A program made the translations under genes and the position numbers. From Mycolicibacterium sphagni (GTDB lineage Bacteria > Actinomycetota > Actinomycetes > Mycobacteriales > Mycobacteriaceae), in contig NZ_VBSB01000010.1 in the NCBI RefSeq assembly GCF_013337765.1, positions 310,001-374,000 of the forward strand: 64,000 nucleotides of DNA, read 5' to 3'. Every line of letters starts with the position of its first letter. Position 1 is the first letter of the stretch. Positions 30,401-37,491 of the stretch are shown here, piece after piece. The notes beneath the pieces are model-generated. The model saw only the letters and a program-made list of their open reading frames with translations. It had not been told where the DNA came from and made no database searches.

Positions 30401-30853
30401 GGTGATCCGTAGCGGCGCCTCCGCACTCAGGTCGAATGGTGTGGTGAACGCTCGCTGGGCGAGCACCTCCAGCCGCAGCCCGCCGGCCTGCGGACTGAGC
30501 TCGCTCAAATCATGCTGGGCCCAAACCGGTTTCAGGTCCTCGTGCACTGTCGTGCTCGATTCTCCGTCGGCACCTGTGTGGTATGTGGTGCGCAGTATCG
30601 AGTGTCGCGCGGCAACGGCGTCGACCGCCGCATGCAGGCGGTCCGCGTCGAGTTCACCGATCAATCGATACGAGACGCCGATGTTCAGCAGTGCGCCGGT
30701 GGTGTCGATGGACTGGACGAACCACATTCGGCGCTGGCCGTCCGTCATTGCCGCCGGGTCTGCCGCTGTTGGTTCCGCCAGCAGGCCGCGCTGAGAAAGC
30801 CTGTGGCGCAACAACTCCAGCCGCTGCTGGTCGGCGTCAAGGGTGTCAGTCAT
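24425..30853 (-). CDS. mbtE: Dimodular siderophore NRPS, MbtE-like (C-A-PCP-C-A-PCP)
   Basis: The 2142-residue protein has two full modules, whereas mycobactin MbtE has one. Module 1: C (HHIAWDDAS near 169), A (SGSTGLPKG; FDVSIGE near 656; FYGPTETI), PCP (GGHSLL near 998). Its pocket reads about D-V-G-H-P-G-F-I-N-K, which shares G, I, N and K with the N-hydroxyornithine code I recall, compatible with a hydroxy-lysine. Module 2: C (HHIAADHWS near 1189), A (SGSTGKPKG; FLEGCIE near 1715; AIGATETS), PCP (GGDSIL near 2061). Its pocket reads about L-E-I-T-V-C-A-G-A-K, without the alpha-amino-binding Asp. A strong GGAGGAG site precedes the ATG. It starts 39 bases after mbtB. Confidence 0.93.
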   Translation of the reverse strand: MTDTLDADQQRLELLRHRLSQRGLLAEPTAADPAAMTDGQRRMWFVQSIDTTGALLNIGVSYRLIGELDADRLHAAVDAVAARHSILRTTYHTGADGESSTTVHEDLKPVWAQHDLSELSPQAGGLRLEVLAQRAFTTPFDLSAEAPLRITLAQVGATEHVLLLAAHHIAWDDASWRVFFADLTRAYQDELLETLAPAPAAPSGTDDADVEYWRALLVDPPEPLELPGPRGSAVPSAWRADRCTTRMSADTVDAVTKLAHEAGATPYMVLLAAFSALLHRYTHADDFLVAAPVLNRSSDDIIGYYGNTVALRMRPNRWNTFHELVAAARDTAVSAFAHQRINLDRVVRELNPDRRYGVERMARVGFGMRESDGDGFSPPGVRCQRAEFRGQFAQLPLGFMVEFTGGEVEVEVEYLTEVIDGELASQLLDSFTVLLGDALAQPDRVLADLALLDDADAAWLEQMSHGEDFDCPAMTLGDLIADRALLQPDETAVVYEGRRYSYREINEAANQHARWLITQGIGAEDRVAVLLDKSPELVVTALGIAKAGAVYLPVDPEYPADRIAYILADADPKMVVREPITGTEDLPTGDLAPSDLVRPFGPANTAYLIYTSGSTGLPKGVPVPHRPVADYFRWFAQEYQIGPDDRLLQVASPSFDVSIGEIFGVLAQGARLVIPRSDGLRDIGYLTDLLQCEAITSMHFVPSLLGLFLSLPGVEQWRTLRRVPIGGEALPGELADKFHATFDALLHNFYGPTETIINASRYKVEGRQGPGVVPIGKPKINTTIYLLDDALRPVPVDVIGEIYIGGTQLAHGYHDRPVLTAERFVADPFNVGGRLYRTGDLARRNRNGDLEFVGRADEQVKIRGFRIELGEVAAAITVDPSVGNAVVIAAELPHLGKSLIAYVTPVPGDIVDVDRIKTRVAAALPDYMIPTAYVVVDEIPVTANGKLDRAALPEPEIGPAVDYRAPVTETEHAVAALFAELLGTDEVGCDDSFFSLGGHSLLATKLGAAVREACGVEVSVRDVFERGTPGELAALIDDLRDIQPNSLRPQLVARNTDAEHSPLSAAQLRSWFQYRVDGPSPVNNIPFAARLIGPCDIDALVGAVGDAVARHEILRTVYREIDGVPHQIVENADTVDVRRLDGADGGWLTTQLDAERSHRFELESELPIRIAVLSTPQECVLSMVVHHIAADHWSAGVLFTDVLTAYRARREGTGPSWRPLPIQYRDYAAWQVDLLSDAELMDAQRQYWVRQLDGLPEDTGLRPDLPRPPIAGGSGAAIPLRFDRAVRDRLTALSRELGITEFMLLQTAVAVVLNKAGGGNDIPLGTPVAGRTDSELDRLVGFFVNILVLRNDLSGNPTLREALLRAREMALGAYANQDLPFNRVVDAVNPVRSLSRNPLFQVVVHVREELPENQLIEAGPDGETRFTALEPTFDVAHADLSVNFFVGDDGYRGHVIYRTELYHPSTMQRFAFWLNQVIEAFATDPDATLRDVNLLGAAELDQVLAQSRGVASPADRPRTVPELLDAGRAWGTDRVALRCGDQFLDYPALHHRSDRLAHLLVRHGVGPGSLVGMSMRRGIDLVVALVGIMKAGAGFFPLDPTYPLARKQFMLDDVAPEVVVVTAEAGATMPAGDGVTLISMDDPVIRAELDATDPVAPLARPRPDHPMYLMFTSGSTGKPKGVVGTHRAMSTRLTWQLKHYPVPGDDIRLAQAPMTFLEGCIETLAGLVAGSTLIVADDVEHRDAEALAGLIERHSVVQVTGVASLVSALVDSTPDAVRALRRLVTCGEPVNVSLLQRLVACVGEHPTVELLNAIGATETSGALIRGPLDLPTPKIGKPMEGSQVYLLDDALQPVPVGVVGELYYAGEQIARGYWKQPGLTATRFIPNPYAAEPGSRFYRSGDRGRWTEDGRLEFVGRTDHQVKVRGFRVELAEVEAALRTADGVAVAAARTWDGPGGASLAGYVVPHTPVADPAAFVAAVRASVTAALPGYMTPSTISVLDVMPSTESGKLNRPGLPRPEVHTTGTSEPARTDTERAVAATMGQLLGVAGIGRDDDFFTLGGDSILSVQLAARMRTAGLTVDPRMIFEYPTVALLAGAIDDRPQTGQVEDRADTRHEAMSVSGLSASDLDALKSSWSKAHPS
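24900..26330 (-). other. Atypical adenylation domain, MbtE module 2
   Basis: This segment of mbtE encodes the second A domain. The core motifs needed for ATP use are present: MFTSGSTGKPKG, YRSGDRGRW and a C-terminal ESGKLNR lysine. The substrate pocket is unusual. The A4 motif that normally reads FDxS reads FLEG, so position 235 is Leu and position 236 is Glu. The A5 motif reads IGATE, not YGPTE. In beta-alanine-type A domains the acidic residue is also displaced by one position, so a beta-amino acid is a reasonable candidate. Domain borders are approximate. Confidence 0.75.
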
Positions 30854-30892
30854 GGGATCTCCTCCGGTGGGTGATCGTCGAGTGCGGCGGCG

Positions 30893-33800
30893 TCAGCCCG
30901 GCAGCCGCTGCGCGGAGTCAGCGGCTGTGGTGAGCGCCAGGGCCACCTCAGCGGTGTCCATGTCGGTCACTTCGAGGTACAGCTCCGCGATCTCGTCGAG
31001 CCGCTCGGCGGGTTCGAGTTCGCGGAGGCGGTTGGCCAGGCCTTCGACGGTGCGGGTGGCAAAGATGTCGGCGACGCTGAGGCCCGAGACGTCCAGCCAT
31101 CGACGAATCTGTGCCACGACGGTGGTGGCCAGCACGGAATCACCACCCAGACTGAAGAAGTCATCGTCGACACCCAGCCGGGTCACGCCCAGAACTTCCA
31201 CGACGATCGAGGCCAGCGCCGACTGCAGGGGGCCGGACGCAGGCCGGTGCCCACGCGCGGATTCGGCCTGTTCACCCAGCCGTCGTGCGATGGCCTGCCG
31301 GTCGACCTTGCCCCCCACTGTGTACGGGATCCGGTCGACCACTTCGATGTGCTGCGGAACCATATGGGGCGGAAGCTCTTTGCCGAGCTGATTCCGCAGT
31401 TCCTCGAGCGTCAGCGAACCCGATGCCAGCGCAACGGTCGCCGCCAGCCAATCCTGAGAGCCGGTGCGGGCAGGAATGGTCACCGCGACGGCGCCGCGCA
31501 CGCCGGGAACCCGCTGCAACGCCGCCTCAACCTCACCGAGTTCGACCCGGTACCCGCTGATCTTGACCCGGTTGTCGGCACGGCCGACGAATTCACATGT
31601 GCCGTCCGGCCAGAAGCGGGCCAGATCTCCGGTGCGATACCACGGTATGCCGTCGTGGTCGACGAATCGCTCGGCGGTCAGGTCCGGCCTGCCCCGATAA
31701 CCGCGCGCGATCCCGCGCCCGCCGACCCACAGCTCACCGACCACCCAGTCCGGGCAATCCGCGCCGCTGGCGGCGACAATGCGGCATCGGTTGTTCGGCA
31801 AGGGTTTTCCGAACGGTATCGCGGTCCAGTCGGCCGGTACGGCGGCCACCTCGCAGATCGTGTTGTGGATCGCCGTCTCGGTGGCGCCGCCGAGGCCGGC
31901 GAACCGCACGTTCGGGGCACGCTCCCGCAGCTGCCGGGCCATGGCGGGAGTGACCCAATCCCCGCCGGTCGGGACCACCCGCACCGTCGGGAGAGGGCCG
32001 GCCACGTCGAGCAGCATCGCCAGCCAGCCAGGCAGGAAGTGCAGCACCGTCACCCGGTGGGTTTCGATGAGCCGGACCCACTGGTCCGGGTCGCGGCGAT
32101 GCTCCTCGTCGACGACGACGATCGCGCCACCGGTGGCCAGCGTGGCGAAGATATCCAGCACCGAGATGTCGCATTCCAGCGTCGACAGCGCCAGGCATCG
32201 GTCGGCGGGACCGAGCCCGAAGTGCCCGGTGATGAACTCGACGGTGTTCATCGCGGCGTCGTGAGAGACCTCGACACCCTTGGGTTCGCCCGTCGATCCG
32301 GAGGTGAACAGCACGTAGGCCAGGCGGTTGGGATCGCCGGTGACAGGCGGTAATTCGGATCCCGCGCCGCGTGCGATCGCATCAGCCACCGTCATTGCCT
32401 GCACCGGCACGTCGGGCAGCTCGGTGCCGCACACCAGCGCCAGATCGACCGCGCCGCCGGCGATCATCCGCTGCGCGCGCTCGTGCGGCTGGTCGACGCC
32501 GACGGGAAGGTAGACCCCGCCTGCGGCGTGGATTCCCAGCAGCGCAGGCACCTGCTCGGCGGTCTTGGGGCCGAGTACCGCGACGGTCCCTCCATCGGGG
32601 AGCCCGGCCGCGCGCAGGGCGCCGGCTACCGCGAGGGCCTGCCGATGCAGCTCCCCGTATGTCAGATCGCCCAGGTAGGAGAAAACGGCTGGAGCGTCGG
32701 GGTGTTCGGATGCGGTGGCGAAGAAGCCGTCGTGCAACATCCGTCCGCTGGGAATCGTCGTCGCCGTCACCGCGTCCCGGGCGCAGCGTTGCTCTGCAGG
32801 CAACTGCGGCCCTCGCGCGGCGTCCCAGGCGTCGTCGTCGTGAGCCAGGCGTCGCACCTCGTCGATATGACGGGCGAACATCGCATCGATCACGCCGGGG
32901 CAGAACGCGTCCTCGCGGACATCCCAGTTGAGCAGGATGCCCCCGTCGAACTCGGTCACCTGAGCGTCGAGAAGAACCTGAGGACCCTGCGAGATGATCC
33001 ACTCCGGCGGCCCGAATTGTGTTGTCACCTCTGGGCTGAACAGCTCGCCAAGCCCGAGTGCACTGGTGAACACGACCGGTGCCAGAACCTGCGTCCCGCG
33101 GTGGCGGCCCAGATCCCGCAGTACCGACAGCCCCGGATACGACGCGTGTGCCGCCGCCTCGTGCATGGTCTGCTGAACCGCCCGCGCCCGCTGCGCGGGG
33201 GTGTCGGCGGCCGCGAGATCGATGTCGAGCAGCAGCGACGACGTGAAGTCACCGACCACGTTGTCGACCTCGTGATGCAGTGGCTCACGCCCGAACAGCG
33301 GGACGTTGAGGAGGAATCGCGGGTCGGCCGACCAGCCGGCCACCGTGTCGGCGAAGGACGCCGCCACCGTCATCGCCGGCGTCACCCCGCGCTGCCGGGC
33401 GCGGTCGAACAGGCCGTCGCGCGTGGCCGGATCGAGCCAATGCCAGCGACGGCCCACGCGGCGCGGGTCAGCCTGCTGAGCGAGCGGCACCAGTGGCAGT
33501 GCCGGTGCATCGGGCAGCTCGGGAACCTTCTCGGCCCACCATTGCCGATCGGCGTCGAAGCTATCCGGCGGCGAAAGTTGTTGGCGGTACTGCTGATAGG
33601 TGTAGCCGATCTCGGCGAGGAGATCACCGCGGTACAGCGCGGCAAGGTCGGCCATCAGCACTCGGTAGCTCATCGCGTCGGCGGCTTGCATGTCCAGGTC
33701 GACGTGCAGTCGGGTGCGATCCCGGGGCAGCAGGGTCAGCGTCAGCTCGAGCACCTGGCCGTCGAGTTGTTGACACGACTTGTCCGCTCGGGTGGCCGCC

Positions 33801-34384
33801 AGCCTCTGCTCGACGGTGGCGTCGTCGACGCTGCGGAGGTCCACGACCGCGACCGGCAGCGGGTCGGCCGACGTGCCGATGCGCTGGGTACCGTCGGGCA
33901 GGAACTCCACGCGCAGCATCGGGTGGCGCGCTGCCAGTTGGGCGGCCGCCCGGCGAATCCGCTGAGGGTCCACCGCGGCGCCGTCGAACTCGACGTAAAT
34001 ATGGCCGGCCACGCCGCCCAGCTGTTGGTCGGCGTGCCTGCCGATCCACATGGCGTGCTGCATCGGGGCCATGGCGAACGGTTCACCGTCGGCAGTCAGG
34101 GCCTCGACCGATACCGGCTCGGGCCGATCGGTCGGCGTCAACAATTCGGCCCAGGCGCGAACGGATGGGGCGGCGGCGAGTCTGGCGAAGTCGATGTCGA
34201 ATCCCGCGCGACGCCACTGGCCAGCCAGCGTCATCATCCGGATCGAGTCCAGACCCTGAGCGATCAGATCGCCGTCCGGATCGATGTCGGTGTGGTCGAC
34301 GCCGAGCAGCTCTGCGACCCGGTCGGTGATCATGGCCGCGTCCGGACTCCCCTGGTGTGGGGAGCCGTCTTCAGCCCCGGTCAC
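30893..34384 (-). CDS. mbtB: Siderophore NRPS MbtB (ArCP-Cy-A-PCP)
   Basis: MbtB starts the chain by accepting salicylate and forming the hydroxyphenyl-oxazoline. Domains: aryl carrier with GLDSIRMM (Ser about 47), heterocyclisation domain whose DMQAADAMS near 235 matches Cy motif DxxxxDxxS, A domain (SGSTGEPKG; CDISVLD near 741; GLGGATET), and PCP GGDSVL near 1081. By eye the A pocket reads D-I-L-H-P-G-L-I-H-K; Ser or Thr is expected from the pathway. The chain ends soon after the PCP with no thioesterase GxSxG domain, unlike M. tuberculosis MbtB as I recall it. GTG 34384 has GGGAGG seven bases upstream. GTG 34414 lacks a ribosome site and would put iron boxes inside the gene. Confidence 0.93.
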   Translation of the reverse strand: MTGAEDGSPHQGSPDAAMITDRVAELLGVDHTDIDPDGDLIAQGLDSIRMMTLAGQWRRAGFDIDFARLAAAPSVRAWAELLTPTDRPEPVSVEALTADGEPFAMAPMQHAMWIGRHADQQLGGVAGHIYVEFDGAAVDPQRIRRAAAQLAARHPMLRVEFLPDGTQRIGTSADPLPVAVVDLRSVDDATVEQRLAATRADKSCQQLDGQVLELTLTLLPRDRTRLHVDLDMQAADAMSYRVLMADLAALYRGDLLAEIGYTYQQYRQQLSPPDSFDADRQWWAEKVPELPDAPALPLVPLAQQADPRRVGRRWHWLDPATRDGLFDRARQRGVTPAMTVAASFADTVAGWSADPRFLLNVPLFGREPLHHEVDNVVGDFTSSLLLDIDLAAADTPAQRARAVQQTMHEAAAHASYPGLSVLRDLGRHRGTQVLAPVVFTSALGLGELFSPEVTTQFGPPEWIISQGPQVLLDAQVTEFDGGILLNWDVREDAFCPGVIDAMFARHIDEVRRLAHDDDAWDAARGPQLPAEQRCARDAVTATTIPSGRMLHDGFFATASEHPDAPAVFSYLGDLTYGELHRQALAVAGALRAAGLPDGGTVAVLGPKTAEQVPALLGIHAAGGVYLPVGVDQPHERAQRMIAGGAVDLALVCGTELPDVPVQAMTVADAIARGAGSELPPVTGDPNRLAYVLFTSGSTGEPKGVEVSHDAAMNTVEFITGHFGLGPADRCLALSTLECDISVLDIFATLATGGAIVVVDEEHRRDPDQWVRLIETHRVTVLHFLPGWLAMLLDVAGPLPTVRVVPTGGDWVTPAMARQLRERAPNVRFAGLGGATETAIHNTICEVAAVPADWTAIPFGKPLPNNRCRIVAASGADCPDWVVGELWVGGRGIARGYRGRPDLTAERFVDHDGIPWYRTGDLARFWPDGTCEFVGRADNRVKISGYRVELGEVEAALQRVPGVRGAVAVTIPARTGSQDWLAATVALASGSLTLEELRNQLGKELPPHMVPQHIEVVDRIPYTVGGKVDRQAIARRLGEQAESARGHRPASGPLQSALASIVVEVLGVTRLGVDDDFFSLGGDSVLATTVVAQIRRWLDVSGLSVADIFATRTVEGLANRLRELEPAERLDEIAELYLEVTDMDTAEVALALTTAADSAQRLPG

Positions 34385-34398
34385 TGTCGCCTCCCTAC

Positions 34399-34417
34399 GC
34401 CTGAGCAGCCTCACCTA
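34399..34417 (-). promoter_or_regulatory. Weaker IdeR-like box, mbtB side
   Basis: On the minus strand the site reads TTAGGTGAGGCTGCTCAGG, about 12 of 19 matches to the IdeR consensus with a nearly perfect first half. It lies 15-33 bases before the preferred mbtB start and about 20 bases from the stronger box at 34419, the tandem spacing expected for two bound IdeR dimers. Confidence 0.6.
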
Positions 34418-34418
34418 A

Positions 34419-34437
34419 CTTTGGGAAGGCTACCCTA
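34419..34437 (+). promoter_or_regulatory. IdeR iron box between mbtB and mbtA
   Basis: The plus-strand site TTTGGGAAGGCTACCCTAT agrees with the IdeR consensus at 14 of 19 positions, counted by eye. It is centred in the 90-base divergent region between mbtB (minus) and mbtA (plus) and could repress both. Confidence 0.75.
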
Positions 34438-34474
34438 TGCTCACTGGTCGGACACGCCTACCTCGGGGAGCGCA

Positions 34475-36070
34475 ATGACCGGATTCACCCCCTTTCCGCC
34501 AGATCGCGCCGCGGCCTACCGCGACGCCGGTTATTGGACGGGACAGCCCCTGGACTGGGTCTTGCGGTCAGCCGCCGAGCGCAGGCCAGACCACCCGGCT
34601 GTGATCGACGATCGGTCCCGCTTCACCTACGCCGAGCTGGACCGACGCGCGGATGCGGCCGCTGCGGGACTTCTCGCGCTGGGGATCGGGGATGGCCACA
34701 GCGTCCTGGTGCAGCTACCGAACAGCTGCCAGTTCGCCGTCGCATTGTTCGGGCTCCTGCGCGCCGGCGCCCTGCCGGTGATGTGCCTGCCCGGCCACCG
34801 GGATGCGGAACTCGCGCACTTCCTTGAGGTCAGCGGCGCGGTCGGCATCATCGTGGGCACCGACGCCGGCTTCGATTTCCGGGCTATGGCCGAGCGGCTA
34901 CTCGAACGCGACAACGCGCTGCGCCACATCATCGTCGACGGCGATGCGGGACCGCACATCTCGTGGTCGCAGCTGTGCGAGGGCGACGGGCAGCCATCGC
35001 AACTGCGCGTCGACACCAGTCGGCCGGCGCTCCTGCTGGTATCCGGCGGGACGACGGGCGCACCGAAGCTGATCCCCCGCACTCATGACGATTATGTCTA
35101 CAACGCCACCGCCAGCGCCCAGCTGTGCCAGCTGACAAGCACGGACGTCTACCTGGTCGCATTGCCCGCAGGCCACAACTTTCCGCTCGCATGCCCCGGG
35201 CTGCTCGGTGCGATGACGGTCGGCGCCACCGTCGTGTTCGGCACCGACCCCAGCCCGGAAGCGGCCTTCGCCACGATCGCCCGCCACGGAGTCACGGCCA
35301 CGGCACTGGTTCCTGCGCTGGCGCGGTTGTGGGCGCAGGCCTGCGAATGGGAGGAACAGCGTCCGACCACCCTGCGGCTGCTGCAAGTCGGCGGCGCCAA
35401 GCTGGCCGCCGACGACGCCCGGCACGTGCGGTCGACGCTCACCCCCGGATTGCAGCAGGTGTTCGGGATGGCCGAAGGCCTGTTGTGCTACACCAGAATC
35501 GACGATCCCACCGAGATCCTCGAGCACACCCAGGGCCGGCCGCTGGCCGAGCATGACGAGTTGCAGATCGTCGACGACGAAGGTGTCGCGGTGCCCGAGT
35601 GCGAGCCGGGTGAACTGTTGGTGCGGGGGCCCTACACGATCAACGGCTACTTCAGGGCCGAGGCGGAAAACCAGCGCTCGTTCACCCCGGACGGCTTCTA
35701 CCGCAGCGGCGACAAGGTGCGTCGCCTCCCCAGCGGCTACCTGGAGGTCACCGGCCGGGTCAAGGATGTCATCCTGCGCGGCGGGGAGACGATATCGGCA
35801 CTCGACCTCGAGAGCCACCTGTTGACTCATCCAGCCGTCTCGGCCGCTGCCGCCGTCGGGCTACCCGATCCGTATCTGGGTGAGAAGATTTGCGCCGCAA
35901 TAGTTTTCCGCGGACGGCCGGTCTCGCTTGCCGAGCTCAACGAGCATCTCGACACCCGCGGTGTCGCCGTTCACTGCCGCCCGGATATGGTCGCGCCGAT
36001 GCCAGCGCTGCCGACCACGGCGGTGGGGAAGGTGGACAAGCGCACGATCGTCGCGCAATTGCGCCCCTGA
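34475..36070 (+). CDS. mbtA: Salicyl-AMP ligase MbtA
   Basis: This stand-alone adenylation enzyme (531 residues) activates salicylate as salicyl-AMP and loads it onto the aryl carrier domain of MbtB. The motif VSGGTTGAPKLIPRTHDDYVYN is characteristic of the salicylate/dihydroxybenzoate ligases (MbtA, EntE, DhbE). GMAEGLLCYT and YRSGDKVRR follow as expected, and the catalytic lysine is in GKVDKR near the C-terminus. The ATG at 34475 has GGGGAG upstream. The frame is open a further 664 codons upstream, but this is antisense to mbtB. The gene converges on mbtI with only six bases between them. Confidence 0.95.
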   Translation: MTGFTPFPPDRAAAYRDAGYWTGQPLDWVLRSAAERRPDHPAVIDDRSRFTYAELDRRADAAAAGLLALGIGDGHSVLVQLPNSCQFAVALFGLLRAGALPVMCLPGHRDAELAHFLEVSGAVGIIVGTDAGFDFRAMAERLLERDNALRHIIVDGDAGPHISWSQLCEGDGQPSQLRVDTSRPALLLVSGGTTGAPKLIPRTHDDYVYNATASAQLCQLTSTDVYLVALPAGHNFPLACPGLLGAMTVGATVVFGTDPSPEAAFATIARHGVTATALVPALARLWAQACEWEEQRPTTLRLLQVGGAKLAADDARHVRSTLTPGLQQVFGMAEGLLCYTRIDDPTEILEHTQGRPLAEHDELQIVDDEGVAVPECEPGELLVRGPYTINGYFRAEAENQRSFTPDGFYRSGDKVRRLPSGYLEVTGRVKDVILRGGETISALDLESHLLTHPAVSAAAAVGLPDPYLGEKICAAIVFRGRPVSLAELNEHLDTRGVAVHCRPDMVAPMPALPTTAVGKVDKRTIVAQLRP

Positions 36071-36076
36071 GCCTGG

Positions 36077-37426
36077 TCACTCGCCGAGCGGGACGAGGTG
36101 GGGCGCTAGGCACCCCATCTTCTCGCAGGTCTCCTCGAATTCCCGCTCGGGCGACGACGCGGCGATGATGCCCGCACCGGCGCGCAGCCAGGTCCGGGAA
36201 TCGACTTCATAGGCCGCCCGCAGCGCGAGCGCGGCATCCAGGCCACCGTCGGGGGTGAACATCGCGACCGCACCCGAGTACAGGCCACGCGGCATTTCAT
36301 CGAGTCGCAGAATCGCTTCCACCCCAGGAGCTTTCGGAATTCCTGATGCCGTCACCGCGGGGAACAACGCCTCCAGAGCATCCATCCGGTTCCTGCCCGG
36401 ATCCAGTCGGGCCCCGACGGTCGAGCCCAGGTGTTGGACGCTGCCGCGCTCCCGCACGGTCATGAAATCAGTCACCGCGACGCTGCCCGGCTCGGCGACC
36501 TCAGCGATCTCGAGCATCGACGTACGGACCGACAGCGCGTGCTCGACGATTTCCTTGGCGTCCGATTCCAAATCGTCGCGGGCCGCTCGATCATCAGTGG
36601 TCCCGCGGCCGAATGCCCTTGTCCCGGCCAGTGGTTCGGTGATCACCACACCGTCGCTGTGCACTGCGGTCACCAGTTCAGGGCTGAAGCCCAGCGCACG
36701 GATACCGCCGAGGCGCATCAGAAACGACCGTGCTGGCGTGTTGTGCCGGCGGCCCACGCTGTAGGTCGCCGGGAAGTCGACGGTGAACGGAACGTCGACG
36801 GTGCGAGACAGAATCACCTTCTGGTAGCGGCCATCCCGGATCTCGGCGGTCGCCGTCGCGACGCGATCCCGGTATCGGCTGTGGTCGACCGAGATGTCCA
36901 CCTCGCGAACCTGGCAACTCAATGCGCCGGGCCGCAGGTCCTGCACTGCTGCGCGGAGCTGCTCGTCACCGTTGATGATCTCGATTCCGTTGGCCGAAAC
37001 CAGAACACGGCTGACCGGAGTGAAGATCCGGGCCAGCGGTGTGCCCGTGGGGATCTGGTCGAACAACCCCAAGCGATGTGCGCCCAGCTCAAAGGAAATC
37101 CACCCGAACGCCGGCTCGCCGTCCGCCAGCACGGTATCGAGCGCTTCGGCCAGTACTCCCGCGGGGCGGCCGCTCCAGGGACGACTCACCACAGGACCGC
37201 CGTCGCTGATGCGGTACTCGTCGCGATCGAGCTCGATCGATGCGCGGGTGCCGATCGCCAGTGTCCAGCAGCCGTCCTGTTCGTAGACCAGGTAGTCGGC
37301 ATCGATGCGCTCGGGAACGAGTGTGGCCAGTTGTGCAACCACATCCGCCGGATCCATTCCGTGCGGAAGTTCCATCCACCCGGCAGCTTCGATCGGCGAT
37401 CGCGGTGCGGCGGTCACATCGGCCAT
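36077..37426 (-). CDS. mbtI: Salicylate synthase MbtI
   Basis: MbtI (449 residues) converts chorismate to isochorismate and then salicylate, the starter of the siderophore. It belongs to the anthranilate/isochorismate synthase family. Visible features include YQKVILSR, the region SPELVTAV, EPLAGTRAFGRG, the metal-binding EIVEHALSVR, and PAVTASGIPKAPG, all characteristic of MbtI/TrpE2-type enzymes. GAGGA lies nine bases before the ATG. A terminator-like hairpin lies just upstream (37449-37481), between this gene and the secreted-protein gene on the same strand. Confidence 0.95.
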   Translation of the reverse strand: MADVTAAPRSPIEAAGWMELPHGMDPADVVAQLATLVPERIDADYLVYEQDGCWTLAIGTRASIELDRDEYRISDGGPVVSRPWSGRPAGVLAEALDTVLADGEPAFGWISFELGAHRLGLFDQIPTGTPLARIFTPVSRVLVSANGIEIINGDEQLRAAVQDLRPGALSCQVREVDISVDHSRYRDRVATATAEIRDGRYQKVILSRTVDVPFTVDFPATYSVGRRHNTPARSFLMRLGGIRALGFSPELVTAVHSDGVVITEPLAGTRAFGRGTTDDRAARDDLESDAKEIVEHALSVRTSMLEIAEVAEPGSVAVTDFMTVRERGSVQHLGSTVGARLDPGRNRMDALEALFPAVTASGIPKAPGVEAILRLDEMPRGLYSGAVAMFTPDGGLDAALALRAAYEVDSRTWLRAGAGIIAASSPEREFEETCEKMGCLAPHLVPLGE

Positions 37427-37445
37427 CTCAAGTAGTCCTCACTGG

Positions 37446-37481
37446 AAAAGCCGGGCCCCTAGCCGAAGCAGGGACCCGGCT
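37446..37481 (-). terminator. Rho-independent-type hairpin between secreted-protein gene and mbtI
   Basis: On the minus strand AGCCGGGTCCCT pairs with AGGGGCCCGGCT across a short loop, one G-T pair included, and is followed by TTTT. It sits about ten bases after the stop of the 37492-38796 gene and about 20 bases before mbtI. It would stop, or partly stop, transcription entering mbtI. Confidence 0.75.
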
Positions 37482-37491
37482 CGTCACACCG

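Noticed and set aside
24425..30853. Possibility that the dimodular MbtE is two genes joined by a sequencing error
   Set aside because: The inter-module linker is a normal PCP-to-C junction in one frame with both modules intact, and no start or ribosome site lies at the boundary.
32483..34474. Long plus-strand open frame continuing 664 codons upstream of mbtA
   Set aside because: It is antisense to mbtB, has arginine/proline/glycine-rich shadow composition, and the MbtA similarity, ribosome site and length all begin at 34475.
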